A stretch of DNA of 41,714 nt from Acidimicrobiaceae bacterium. Its GTDB lineage: Bacteria > Actinomycetota > Acidimicrobiia > Acidimicrobiales > RAAP-2. The stretch is from positions 1 to 41,714 of the forward strand of contig PMFA01000001.1 in NCBI GenBank assembly GCA_003155915.1. The letters run 5' to 3'. The notes below the pieces were generated by a model, which was not told where the DNA came from, did not search any database, and was given only the letters and a program-made list of their open reading frames with translations. Shown one piece after another: positions 33,765 to 40,550 of the stretch (position 1 is its first letter; each line of letters begins with the position of its first letter). The position numbers were made by a program, and so were the translations under genes.

Positions 33765-34247
33765 ATGTCTGATATCGAAGCACTGCATCCGAGCGCTCGA
33801 CGGGTCGCCGAAACCCTCGTGTCACGCGGGGTCCACGGACCATTTTTCGAGTTTCAAGCGTCGACGAAGTCCGCCGCCGACGCGGCCCGGGCGCTCGAAT
33901 GCGAAGTGGGCGCCATTGCCAGCTGTCTTGTCTTCGCGCTGGACGAGGAGCCGGTCGTCATCATCAAGAGCGGTGCCAGCCGAGTTGACACCGAGAAGTT
34001 CGCCATGCTCGCTGGTGGCGAGGTCGTTCGCCAAGCGACGCCCGACGAAGTTCGAAGCGCGACCGGTCAACCGATCGGCGGCGTGTCGCCCAGTAACTGG
34101 CCGGCGGACCTACCTGTGTATATCGACGATTCGCTAGCCCAGTACGAGCGAATCTGGTCCGCGTGCGGCACACCCAATGCAGTGTTCGCGACGTCGTTCG
34201 ATGAATTGCGGACATTGACGGGGGCCACCGTACTGACGTTGCAATAG
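33765..34247 (+). CDS. YbaK/ProX-type aminoacyl-tRNA deacylase
   Basis: YbaK/EbsC-fold proteins hydrolyse misacylated tRNA (Ala- or Cys-tRNA-Pro, and others). The 160-residue single-domain product begins LHPSARRVAETL. It has SCLVFALDEEPVVIIKSGASRVD with the conserved lysine near 68, ATGQPIGGVSP near 98-108 and VYIDDSL near 117. This is the typical actinobacterial EbsC-like layout. The substrate cannot be read from sequence. The short ProRS of this genome lacks an INS domain, which makes a trans-editing role attractive. It is transcribed divergently from lexA. Confidence 0.85.
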   Translation: MSDIEALHPSARRVAETLVSRGVHGPFFEFQASTKSAADAARALECEVGAIASCLVFALDEEPVVIIKSGASRVDTEKFAMLAGGEVVRQATPDEVRSATGQPIGGVSPSNWPADLPVYIDDSLAQYERIWSACGTPNAVFATSFDELRTLTGATVLTLQ

Positions 34248-34585
34248 GTCAGACTCGCCCGAGCGCAGTTGAATCCCACTTCGTTCGATAGTTGAGAAAT
34301 ACGTACTGGCCACGAGGTACCGATTGCTGCGAACAATTGTTTGCACGGTCGCCATGTCGAGAATCCGAGTGAATCCATGGCTCGAGATTTCATGTGTGTT
34401 TCGAGTCCTTTTCGGGTGCGTTTCGCAATATGGGCGCCATTTACTTGGCATTTGATGCTGCTATCGTTCTACGAAAGTCAGATTGACTTAGGCGTCTTCG
34501 ACTGATTCTCTTACGTGTCTCTTAGGTGACGGGTAAGTGGCGGTGGCGAGAAGTGAATCTATCTAGTTAAGGAAGGACGTTGCAC
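34248..34585 (+). promoter_or_regulatory. liv operon upstream region (338-base gap)
   Basis: This AT-richer gap has no convincing ORF. Two dyads stand out. GCGAACAA-TTGTTTGC (34329-34344) is a near-perfect palindrome that is one base off a LexA box (CGAAC-AATT-GTTTG). AAGTCA-GAT-TGACTT is at 34475-34489. A TTGACT at 34483-34488 inside the second dyad could be a -35 box, but no good -10 follows at 17 bases. AAGGAAGG at 34569-34576 is the livK ribosome site. Confidence 0.5.
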
Positions 34586-35803
34586 ATGAGTCAACGTTGG
34601 AATAAGGCAGTGTCGATTTTGTCAGTCGGGGCGCTGGCGATGGCGGTAGTGCCACTCGCCATGGGAACCGCGACGAGTTCGGCCTCATCGAAGCCGACCT
34701 TCGTCATTGGAGTTCAGGGACCATTCTCCGGCGCTGACGCCGAGTACGGAAACTACGACTTCGGTGGCGCTGAGTTGGCCGCGAACACGGCCAATGCGAG
34801 CGGCAAGGACCCGTTCACCATCAAGATCGAGAAGTTTGATGACCAGGGCAGTCCGACACTGTCGCCGGCCGCGGCTCAAAAGGCCACGGGAACGAAGAAC
34901 CTGGTCGCCATCATCGGCCCAGCGTTCTCCGGTGCCTCTGAGAGCGCAGCGAAGTACTACAAGGCTGCTCACGTCGCCGAAGTGAGCCCCTCGGCAACCG
35001 CCGTGGCGCTCGCCACGAGTGGGAACACCAGCTGGTTCCGTGACGTCGCGGACGACTCGGTGCAGGGCTCGGCTGACGCCAAGTTCCTCGTCACCACGAA
35101 GAAGGTCACCACGTTGCTCGTCATCGCTGACGGTTCGTTCTACGGTGACGGCCTCGCGGCCGTTGTTGCGGCGGACGCCACGAAGCTTGGTGCGACCGTA
35201 ACGACCGAGACGATTGACGCGGTCAACAACGGCGGCAGCGGCGTAGCCACTGAGTACCCGACCGACGCGACTCAAATCGCGGGCAAGGACCCGTCGGCCA
35301 TCTTCTATGGCGGTTACGACGCGGACCTCGGCCTGTTGCTGGGTGCGCTCGACAGTGCTGGCTACTCCGCTTCAAGCCACACCATCATGTCGGGTGACGG
35401 ATCGAACGTTTCGGCCCTGTACTCCACTGACACGACGCCTCAGACGGCCGCCAATGACGTCTACTTGAGTGAGTCGGCGACCGGCAAGGTGAGTTTCTTC
35501 ACGGGCAAGCTGGCCACGGCGTACAAGGCGTTGACCCACATCAAGGCGTCAACGGCCATCTACGCCGCGCAGGCTTACGACGGCACCAACGCGATCATCA
35601 AGTCGTTGCTGAAGTTGAAGGCGTCATCTTCGATTAAGAGCTTGCGCTCGGGGGTTGTCACCCAGCTGCACAAGATCTCCTTCGAAGGCGTCACGGGGGC
35701 GATCTCCTTCCAGAAGGACGGGAACCTCAAGGACGACACCGGTGCAGTGGCTGTCTCACAGATGCAGAACGGTGTGATCACTTTCGTCGCCAACGAGGGT
35801 TAA
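34586..35803 (+). CDS. livK: Branched-chain amino-acid type ABC transporter substrate-binding protein
   Basis: A type I periplasmic-binding-fold protein (405 residues) that should capture the transported ligand outside the membrane. It has a Sec-type signal (hydrophobic about 9-27, then SSAS). The mature part begins FVIGVQGPFSGADAEYG, with IIGPAFSGAS near 110, a two-lobed fold and QAYDGTNAI near 330. No cysteine occurs in the protein, so it has no lipobox. Substrate is assigned by family only: amino acids, urea or short amides are all possible. ATG 34586 sits 9 bases from AAGGAAGG; TTG 34580 would be too close. It heads the liv cluster and is separated from livH by hairpins. Confidence 0.88.
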   Translation: MSQRWNKAVSILSVGALAMAVVPLAMGTATSSASSKPTFVIGVQGPFSGADAEYGNYDFGGAELAANTANASGKDPFTIKIEKFDDQGSPTLSPAAAQKATGTKNLVAIIGPAFSGASESAAKYYKAAHVAEVSPSATAVALATSGNTSWFRDVADDSVQGSADAKFLVTTKKVTTLLVIADGSFYGDGLAAVVAADATKLGATVTTETIDAVNNGGSGVATEYPTDATQIAGKDPSAIFYGGYDADLGLLLGALDSAGYSASSHTIMSGDGSNVSALYSTDTTPQTAANDVYLSESATGKVSFFTGKLATAYKALTHIKASTAIYAAQAYDGTNAIIKSLLKLKASSSIKSLRSGVVTQLHKISFEGVTGAISFQKDGNLKDDTGAVAVSQMQNGVITFVANEG

Positions 35804-35813
35804 TCACTTTTTG

Positions 35814-35828
35814 GCCCACCTAGTGGGC
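35814..35828 (+). repeat. Small hairpin after livK
   Basis: GCCCAC-CTA-GTGGGC forms a 6-bp stem with a 3-base loop, 10 bases after the livK stop. It is preceded, not followed, by a T-run. Confidence 0.5.
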
Positions 35829-35830
35829 TC

Positions 35831-35864
35831 GCCAGGGCCGGGGTATTCTTACCCCGGCCCTGGT
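35831..35864 (+). terminator. 13-bp stem-loop between livK and livH
   Basis: CCAGGGCCGGGGT pairs with ACCCCGGCCCTGG around the loop ATTCTT (core 35832-35863). No T-run follows, so full termination is unlikely. Such stems between a binding-protein gene and its permease genes usually protect the upstream mRNA end or reduce read-through, giving more binding protein than permease. Confidence 0.7.
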
Positions 35865-35899
35865 GCCGTACATCGACAAGTTGAGGAGCACATTCGCGC

Positions 35900-36874
35900 A
35901 TGGGATTCGCCCATTTCTGGCTGAGCGGGTTCGACCAGATTCGTATCAGTTTTTGGGCGTACCTCTTCGTCGGGCTCCAGAACGGCGCGCTCTACGCGAT
36001 GATCGCGGTCGGCTACACGCTCGTCTACGGTGTGCTCGGTCTCATCAACTTCGCTCACGGTGACGTGTTCATGTGGGGCGGCTTTGGTGCCGCCTTCCTG
36101 ACCCGCGGCATCCTTGGCCCGAGCGTCGCGACTGGATGGGCGACCGTTGGTTTGGTATTCGCAGGATTGATTATGGGCGGACTGGTCAGTATCTTGGTCG
36201 CCGTCGGGGTCGAACGCGTGGCGTACCGGCCACTTCGGCGAAGACACGCCCCAAAATTGGCGTTTTTGATCAGTGCAATCGGGGCGTCGTATTTCTTGGA
36301 GACCCTCGCCGGCAAGGAGTTCGGCTACGGCACGAACCTTTTTCCGGCCCAAGTGTTTCCGGTCGGCCAAACGATGTTCACGGTCTTCAACACACCCGTT
36401 CGGACACTCACCATCATCACGGTCGTGGCGGGCGCCGCAACCTTGGTCGTCGCGGACCGACTGGTGCGCGCGACGAAACTCGGTCGAGGAATCCGCGCGG
36501 TGGCCCAGGACTCCGAAACGTCGTCACTCATGGGGGTCAATATCGAAAAAACGATCACCCTTACGTTCATCGTTGGCGGCGCCCTCGCGGGCGCGGCCGG
36601 TTTCATGTATTCGCTCCAGAGCGGAATCGAGTGGAACTCGGGCGTCGAACTGGGTATCTACGCGTTCACTGCGGCCGTGCTGGGCGGCATCGGCAACCTT
36701 CGTGGCGCCGCTCTCGGCGGAATGGTCATTGGTTTGTTCGGAAGTTTCGCCGTGCCCTTCGCCTTTGAAGGCAACACGCAGTGGGTCGAAATCTACACGT
36801 TCTTGATCCTCATCGGGGTACTGATCTTCCGGCCGACCGGCATTCTCGGTGAGAAACTAGGGAGGACCGCGTGA
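35900..36874 (+). CDS. livH: Branched-chain amino-acid type ABC transporter permease LivH
   Basis: The LivH permease forms one half of the membrane channel. The 324-residue product has about eight TM helices and the family stretch LVYGVLGLINFAHGD (about 42-56). An ABC-contact EAA-like loop near 195-215 reads GRGIRAVAQDSETSSLMGVN, followed by AAVLGGIGNLRGAALGG (about 256-272). The N-terminus carries a short extension before the first TM. ATG 35900 has GAGGAG about 12-17 bases upstream. livM overlaps its stop by 4 bases. Confidence 0.93.
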   Translation: MGFAHFWLSGFDQIRISFWAYLFVGLQNGALYAMIAVGYTLVYGVLGLINFAHGDVFMWGGFGAAFLTRGILGPSVATGWATVGLVFAGLIMGGLVSILVAVGVERVAYRPLRRRHAPKLAFLISAIGASYFLETLAGKEFGYGTNLFPAQVFPVGQTMFTVFNTPVRTLTIITVVAGAATLVVADRLVRATKLGRGIRAVAQDSETSSLMGVNIEKTITLTFIVGGALAGAAGFMYSLQSGIEWNSGVELGIYAFTAAVLGGIGNLRGAALGGMVIGLFGSFAVPFAFEGNTQWVEIYTFLILIGVLIFRPTGILGEKLGRTA

Positions 36875-38217
36875 ACCTAATGCGACGTCCCGAAGTGAAG
36901 CGCTTGGTGACGGTCTTGATGGTCATGGCGATGGTTACCTTGATGACGGGCGAGTCGGGCGACGCCTCAACACCACCCACGACCGGTCCCCACGGCGCAT
37001 TCTTTGAGAAGGTCTCCTACTTCGGTCTGTTTCGCGCGCGGCGTTGGATGGTCTTCCTGACGCTCGGCCTGCTCGCCTACGGACTCATGTTTCTCTATCA
37101 GCGCTACAGCCCGCCAGTGCGAAAGCGAATCCGTACGGTGACGGCCACGCCAAAGCGTCTCGTGCAAATGCGCTCGTCGAGATTCGCGGTGTACGCCGTC
37201 GTGATTGTCATCGCCCTTTCCATCCCACATCTCGTGACGCAGTCCTATTGGATGTATTTGATCGTCGAACAGGTCGGCGTCTGGATCCTGCTGGCCGAAG
37301 GCCTCAACGTTGTCGTGGGATTCGCGGGATTGCTCGACTTGGGCTACGTGGCCTTCTACGCCATCGGCGCCTACATCACGGCGTGGATGACCGGTGTCTT
37401 GCCGGCGCCGCCCCTCTTCCACCACGCGATTCCTACGCTGTGGGTGATCCCGATCGGGGTGCTCGCGGCGATGGTCGTGGGCATCATGCTGGGCATTCCC
37501 ACGCTGCGCCTGCGCGGTGACTATTTGGCCATCGTGACTCTGGGCTTCGCGCTCATCATCGATGACTACGTAGGAAACCAGAACGGCATCACCGGTGGCG
37601 GCGAAGGGAGTCTGACCGTCCCGCATTTCTCGGTCAACCTCGGTGTCTGGCACTACCACTGGGGTCTCAATCCCGTGCCCTATTACTACCTCTGTCTGAT
37701 TTTCGTCGTGCTCTTCGTCGTCGTCTTCTCGCTGCTGGAACATTCTCGTGTCGGACGATCGTGGGTGGCGCTGCGTGAAGACGAAGTAGCCGCGGAATCG
37801 ATCGGCATCAACCCCCTCAAGTACAAGGTCATGGCCTTCGCGGTCGGCGCCGCGAGCGGTGGATTCGCTGGGGTGCTGAGCGCCGGACTCGTGGGAAATA
37901 TCAATCCGACGATGTTCCAGTATCAGGCCTCGATCAATATCCTCATCCTGGTCATCTTCGGCGGCATGGGTTCGATCTGGGGCGTGGCGTTGGGCGCGGT
38001 CTTCGTTCAGGTGATCACGAGCTACATGGACAACTACCAACCGTGGGGCTTCCAGATCAACGACCTGTACATGTACATCGGAGCTCTGTTGATCATCATG
38101 ATGATCTTCCGACCAGCCGGTCTGATGCCCTCTCGTCGCAGAAGACGCGAGATCAAGGACTTCGAGGAAACCGGCGAAGGTCACCTCGATGAAGTCCTGA
38201 CCGGAGACGAAATATGA
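36871..38217 (+). CDS. livM: Branched-chain amino-acid type ABC transporter permease LivM, N-terminally extended
   Basis: LivM pairs with LivH in the membrane. The 448-residue product is longer than many LivM proteins (about 300-420) because of an N-terminal extension. The extension has a signal-like segment at 10-30, a TM helix at about 62-75 and a basic stretch near 80-105. The core then shows LNVVVGFAGLLDLGYVAFYAIGAY (about 148-171), GIPTLRLRGDYLAIVTLGF near 208-226, SWVALREDEVAAESIGIN near 300 and FGGMGSIWGVALG near 366. GTG start overlapping livH (GTGA); livG overlaps its stop (ATGA). Confidence 0.92.
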   Translation: MNLMRRPEVKRLVTVLMVMAMVTLMTGESGDASTPPTTGPHGAFFEKVSYFGLFRARRWMVFLTLGLLAYGLMFLYQRYSPPVRKRIRTVTATPKRLVQMRSSRFAVYAVVIVIALSIPHLVTQSYWMYLIVEQVGVWILLAEGLNVVVGFAGLLDLGYVAFYAIGAYITAWMTGVLPAPPLFHHAIPTLWVIPIGVLAAMVVGIMLGIPTLRLRGDYLAIVTLGFALIIDDYVGNQNGITGGGEGSLTVPHFSVNLGVWHYHWGLNPVPYYYLCLIFVVLFVVVFSLLEHSRVGRSWVALREDEVAAESIGINPLKYKVMAFAVGAASGGFAGVLSAGLVGNINPTMFQYQASINILILVIFGGMGSIWGVALGAVFVQVITSYMDNYQPWGFQINDLYMYIGALLIIMMIFRPAGLMPSRRRRREIKDFEETGEGHLDEVLTGDEI

Positions 38218-39032
38218 CCGACGCCGCGACCACGACCGAGACCGTCTTTGACGTGAGGGACATCACCCTGCGCTTCGGCGGTGTCGTCTCGTTGCGCAAC
38301 GTCTCGATGCACATGAACCGCGGCGAGATCCTCGCCGTCATCGGTCCGAACGGCGCCGGTAAGACGTCGCTGTTCAACTCACTCACCGGTGTCTACGAAC
38401 CCCAGGAGGGGCAGATCGACTTCACCAATCGCAACGGGCGAACCATCGCGGTCATCGGAAAGAAGACGCATCGTATCGCGAGGGCCGGCGTGTCGCGAAC
38501 CTTTCAGGCGTCACGCGTCTTCAGCGCGCTCACCGTATTTGAGAACGTCAAGATCGGGGCCGAGGACCACGGCGGCATCGGCGTGGTGGGCGCCATCCTG
38601 CGAGGACCAGCCACGAGGCGAGGAGAACACGCCTCGGACCAGTTGACGCTGGAGTTGCTCGACTTCGTTGGTTTGCGAAAAGACGCCAACCTGATCGCGT
38701 CCGCCCTCTCCTACGGCGGACGTCGACGCCTGGAGATCGCGCGGGCCATCGCCACCGATCCCGACGTCATCTTGTTGGACGAACCGGCGGCCGGCACGAA
38801 CCCGTCGGAGAAACTCGAGCTGGCCGCGCTGATTCGCCGTGTCCGCAATGAGCGCAACGTCAGCGTGCTGCTGATCGAACACGACATGAAACTCGTCATG
38901 TCGCTGGCCGAGCGCATTTACGTTCTCAATTTCGGTGGCGTGCTCGCCGAGGGCACGCCGGCCGAGATCCGCTCGAACCAGGCCGTCGTGGAGGCGTACC
39001 TCGGTACGTCAACCAATGAAGGAGCGGCCTAG
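38214..39032 (+). CDS. livG: Branched-chain amino-acid type ABC transporter ATPase LivG
   Basis: LivG is one of two cytoplasmic ATPases that power the transporter. The 272-residue product has Walker A GPNGAGKT (44-51). The signature appears as LSYGGRRRLEIARA, with YGGRR in place of SGGQ as is usual in LivG, then Walker B VILLDEPAAGTNP and an H-loop in LLIEHDM. The LivG-type C-terminal tail (LAEGTPAEI, AYLG) is present. ATG 38214 overlaps livM by 4 bases. livF begins on the last base of its stop codon. Confidence 0.95.
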   Translation: MTDAATTTETVFDVRDITLRFGGVVSLRNVSMHMNRGEILAVIGPNGAGKTSLFNSLTGVYEPQEGQIDFTNRNGRTIAVIGKKTHRIARAGVSRTFQASRVFSALTVFENVKIGAEDHGGIGVVGAILRGPATRRGEHASDQLTLELLDFVGLRKDANLIASALSYGGRRRLEIARAIATDPDVILLDEPAAGTNPSEKLELAALIRRVRNERNVSVLLIEHDMKLVMSLAERIYVLNFGGVLAEGTPAEIRSNQAVVEAYLGTSTNEGAA

Positions 39033-39742
39033 TGCTCGAAGTGCACGACGTCGTCGTTCGCTACGGGTCGATTGAAGCGCTGCACGGCATTTCATTCGAA
39101 ATCCAGCAGGGCGAGATCGTGACGCTGCTCGGCGCCAACGGCGCCGGAAAGTCGACGACCCTGCGGATGCTGTCGGGACTTCGGGCGCCGGTGAGCGGTT
39201 CGGTCACCTTCGAAGGTCGTGACATCACACAGGTGAAGGCCCACGAGTTTGCCGCGATGGGCATCAGCCACGTTCCCGAAGGTCGGCGCATCTTCCCCGT
39301 GATGACCGTGCAAGAGAACCTCGAGATGGGCGCGTTCGCACGTAAGGGTTCGCTCAGCGACGATCTCGAGGAGATCTACGCGACCTTTCCCATTCTGAAA
39401 GATCGTCGTAAGCAGTTGGGATCGAATCTCTCGGGGGGCGAGCAGCAAATGCTCGCGATCGGTCGCGCGCTCATGTCCAAGCCTCGTCTGCTCTTGCTGG
39501 ACGAGCCATCGATGGGGTTGGCGCCCATGATCATCGATCAGATCTTCTCGATCATCAGCCACATCCGCGAGAACGGTACGACAATTTTTGTGGTGGAGCA
39601 AAACGCAGCGCAGGCGCTTCGCCTCGCTGACCGCGGGTACGTCATGGAGAACGGCCGCATCGTCTTCGGTGAGAGTGCCGAGGACCTCTTGAAGGACCCT
39701 CGAGTGCGCGCGGTCTACCTCGGTGAGTCCGAAGAGGACTAA
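39032..39742 (+). CDS. livF: Branched-chain amino-acid type ABC transporter ATPase LivF
   Basis: LivF is the second ATPase of the heteromeric pair. The 236-residue product has Walker A GANGAGKS (34-41), HVPEGRRIFP near 85, signature NLSGGEQQMLAIGRAL near 131-145, Walker B LLLLDEPSMGLAP and the H-loop region FVVEQNAAQAL. GTG 39032 shares one base with the livG stop. It ends the operon. A weak stem (GACGAG/CTCGTC, 39753-39778) follows without a T-run. Confidence 0.95.
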   Translation: MLEVHDVVVRYGSIEALHGISFEIQQGEIVTLLGANGAGKSTTLRMLSGLRAPVSGSVTFEGRDITQVKAHEFAAMGISHVPEGRRIFPVMTVQENLEMGAFARKGSLSDDLEEIYATFPILKDRRKQLGSNLSGGEQQMLAIGRALMSKPRLLLLDEPSMGLAPMIIDQIFSIISHIRENGTTIFVVEQNAAQALRLADRGYVMENGRIVFGESAEDLLKDPRVRAVYLGESEED

Positions 39743-39811
39743 CTGTTCGCGCGACGAGCGTTGACGAAGCCACTCGTCATACCATTAGTCCGTAGGTGTG
39801 CCGCCGACGTT

Positions 39812-39834
39812 TCCACGTGGAGCGAAGGTAGAAT
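39812..39834 (+). promoter_or_regulatory. Candidate promoter and palindrome for the small secreted protein
   Basis: TAGAAT (39829-39834, 5 of 6 matches) lies 65 bases before the proposed ATG. TCCACGTGGA (39812-39821), a 10-base perfect palindrome, occupies the spacer/-35 side and could be an operator. No normal -35 is seen. Confidence 0.35.
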
Positions 39835-39898
39835 TATTCCGACTGTGCCTGCCAATTGCGAGACCGTAATCCTTGGTCGGCCAGTCGCGAGGACGCTG

Positions 39899-40483
39899 AT
39901 GACCATGAATATTCAATTGGAGAGGGCACGCGTTCTCGCTGTCTCACGTGTTGACGTGAATCGGAGCGTGGGCCCTTCACTACGGCATCGTTCATGGTTG
40001 GCCGTGCGCCACGCCATCATTTGTTCACTCTCGATAGGTCTGATCGCGGGTGTTCTGGGCGGTGCGTGGGCGTCGCCTTCGTTCGCGGCCACGACGAGCA
40101 AGGACAAGTCGCTCTTCGTCACCGTCGCAAGCTCCTATAACGCCGCCGTGACCGAATTCAACGTCGTCATCGATTCCTTCCCCGCGTGCTCCTCACCGAC
40201 ATGTGTTTCGGACGCGATCGAGGGGGCGGGTGACACAAGTTTTTACAAGGCCACGCTCGCGCTGGAGAAGAAGGGGCCGTATCCCTCCGGCGTCTCGAAG
40301 GACGTCATTGAGTACGTGGGCACTATCGTCAACATCCAGAAGGACGTCAATGCCATCGCGAAGGCCAAGACGATCGCTCAACAGAAGCAGCTGGTGTCGA
40401 CCAAGCTCGAGATCGACGTCGAGAACTTGGCGTTCCGGGGGATGCAGATCCTTATCTACCTGGGCGAGCAAAAGAGTTATTGA
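39899..40483 (+). CDS. Unrecognised secreted or membrane-anchored small protein
   Basis: The family is not recognised. From ATG 39899 the product is 194 residues, with a basic N-region and a hydrophobic segment (about 39-57) ending in WASPSFAA. This looks like a long signal peptide or anchor. The remaining roughly 130 residues are mostly helical and polar, with one close cysteine pair (C97, C102 in ACSSPTC) that may form a disulfide. A Lys/Ala-rich helix (NAIAKAKTIAQQKQL) lies near 155-170. CGAGGA lies just upstream of the ATG. The frame is open back to 39761, and GTG 39845 is another possible start. It lies between livF and a convergent hydrolase. Confidence 0.65.
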   Translation: MTMNIQLERARVLAVSRVDVNRSVGPSLRHRSWLAVRHAIICSLSIGLIAGVLGGAWASPSFAATTSKDKSLFVTVASSYNAAVTEFNVVIDSFPACSSPTCVSDAIEGAGDTSFYKATLALEKKGPYPSGVSKDVIEYVGTIVNIQKDVNAIAKAKTIAQQKQLVSTKLEIDVENLAFRGMQILIYLGEQKSY

Positions 40484-40529
40484 ATCGCGACGCGCCGCAC
40501 GGGTCGCGATGTGCACGACGAGTTCGTGC
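40484..40529. terminator. Two stem-loops between convergent genes
   Basis: ATCGCGAC (40484-40491) pairs with GTCGCGAT (40503-40510), and GCACGA (40513-40518) pairs with TCGTGC (40524-40529). Both are symmetric on the two strands and lie between the stops of two convergent genes. No T-run is present, so any terminator role is tentative. Confidence 0.4.
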
Positions 40530-40550
40530 TCGCGTCCGATCGTTCGCGGA

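Noticed and set aside
39753-39778. GACGAG/CTCGTC stem after livF as a terminator
   Set aside because: Six base pairs with a 14-base loop and no T-run; noted only in the livF entry.
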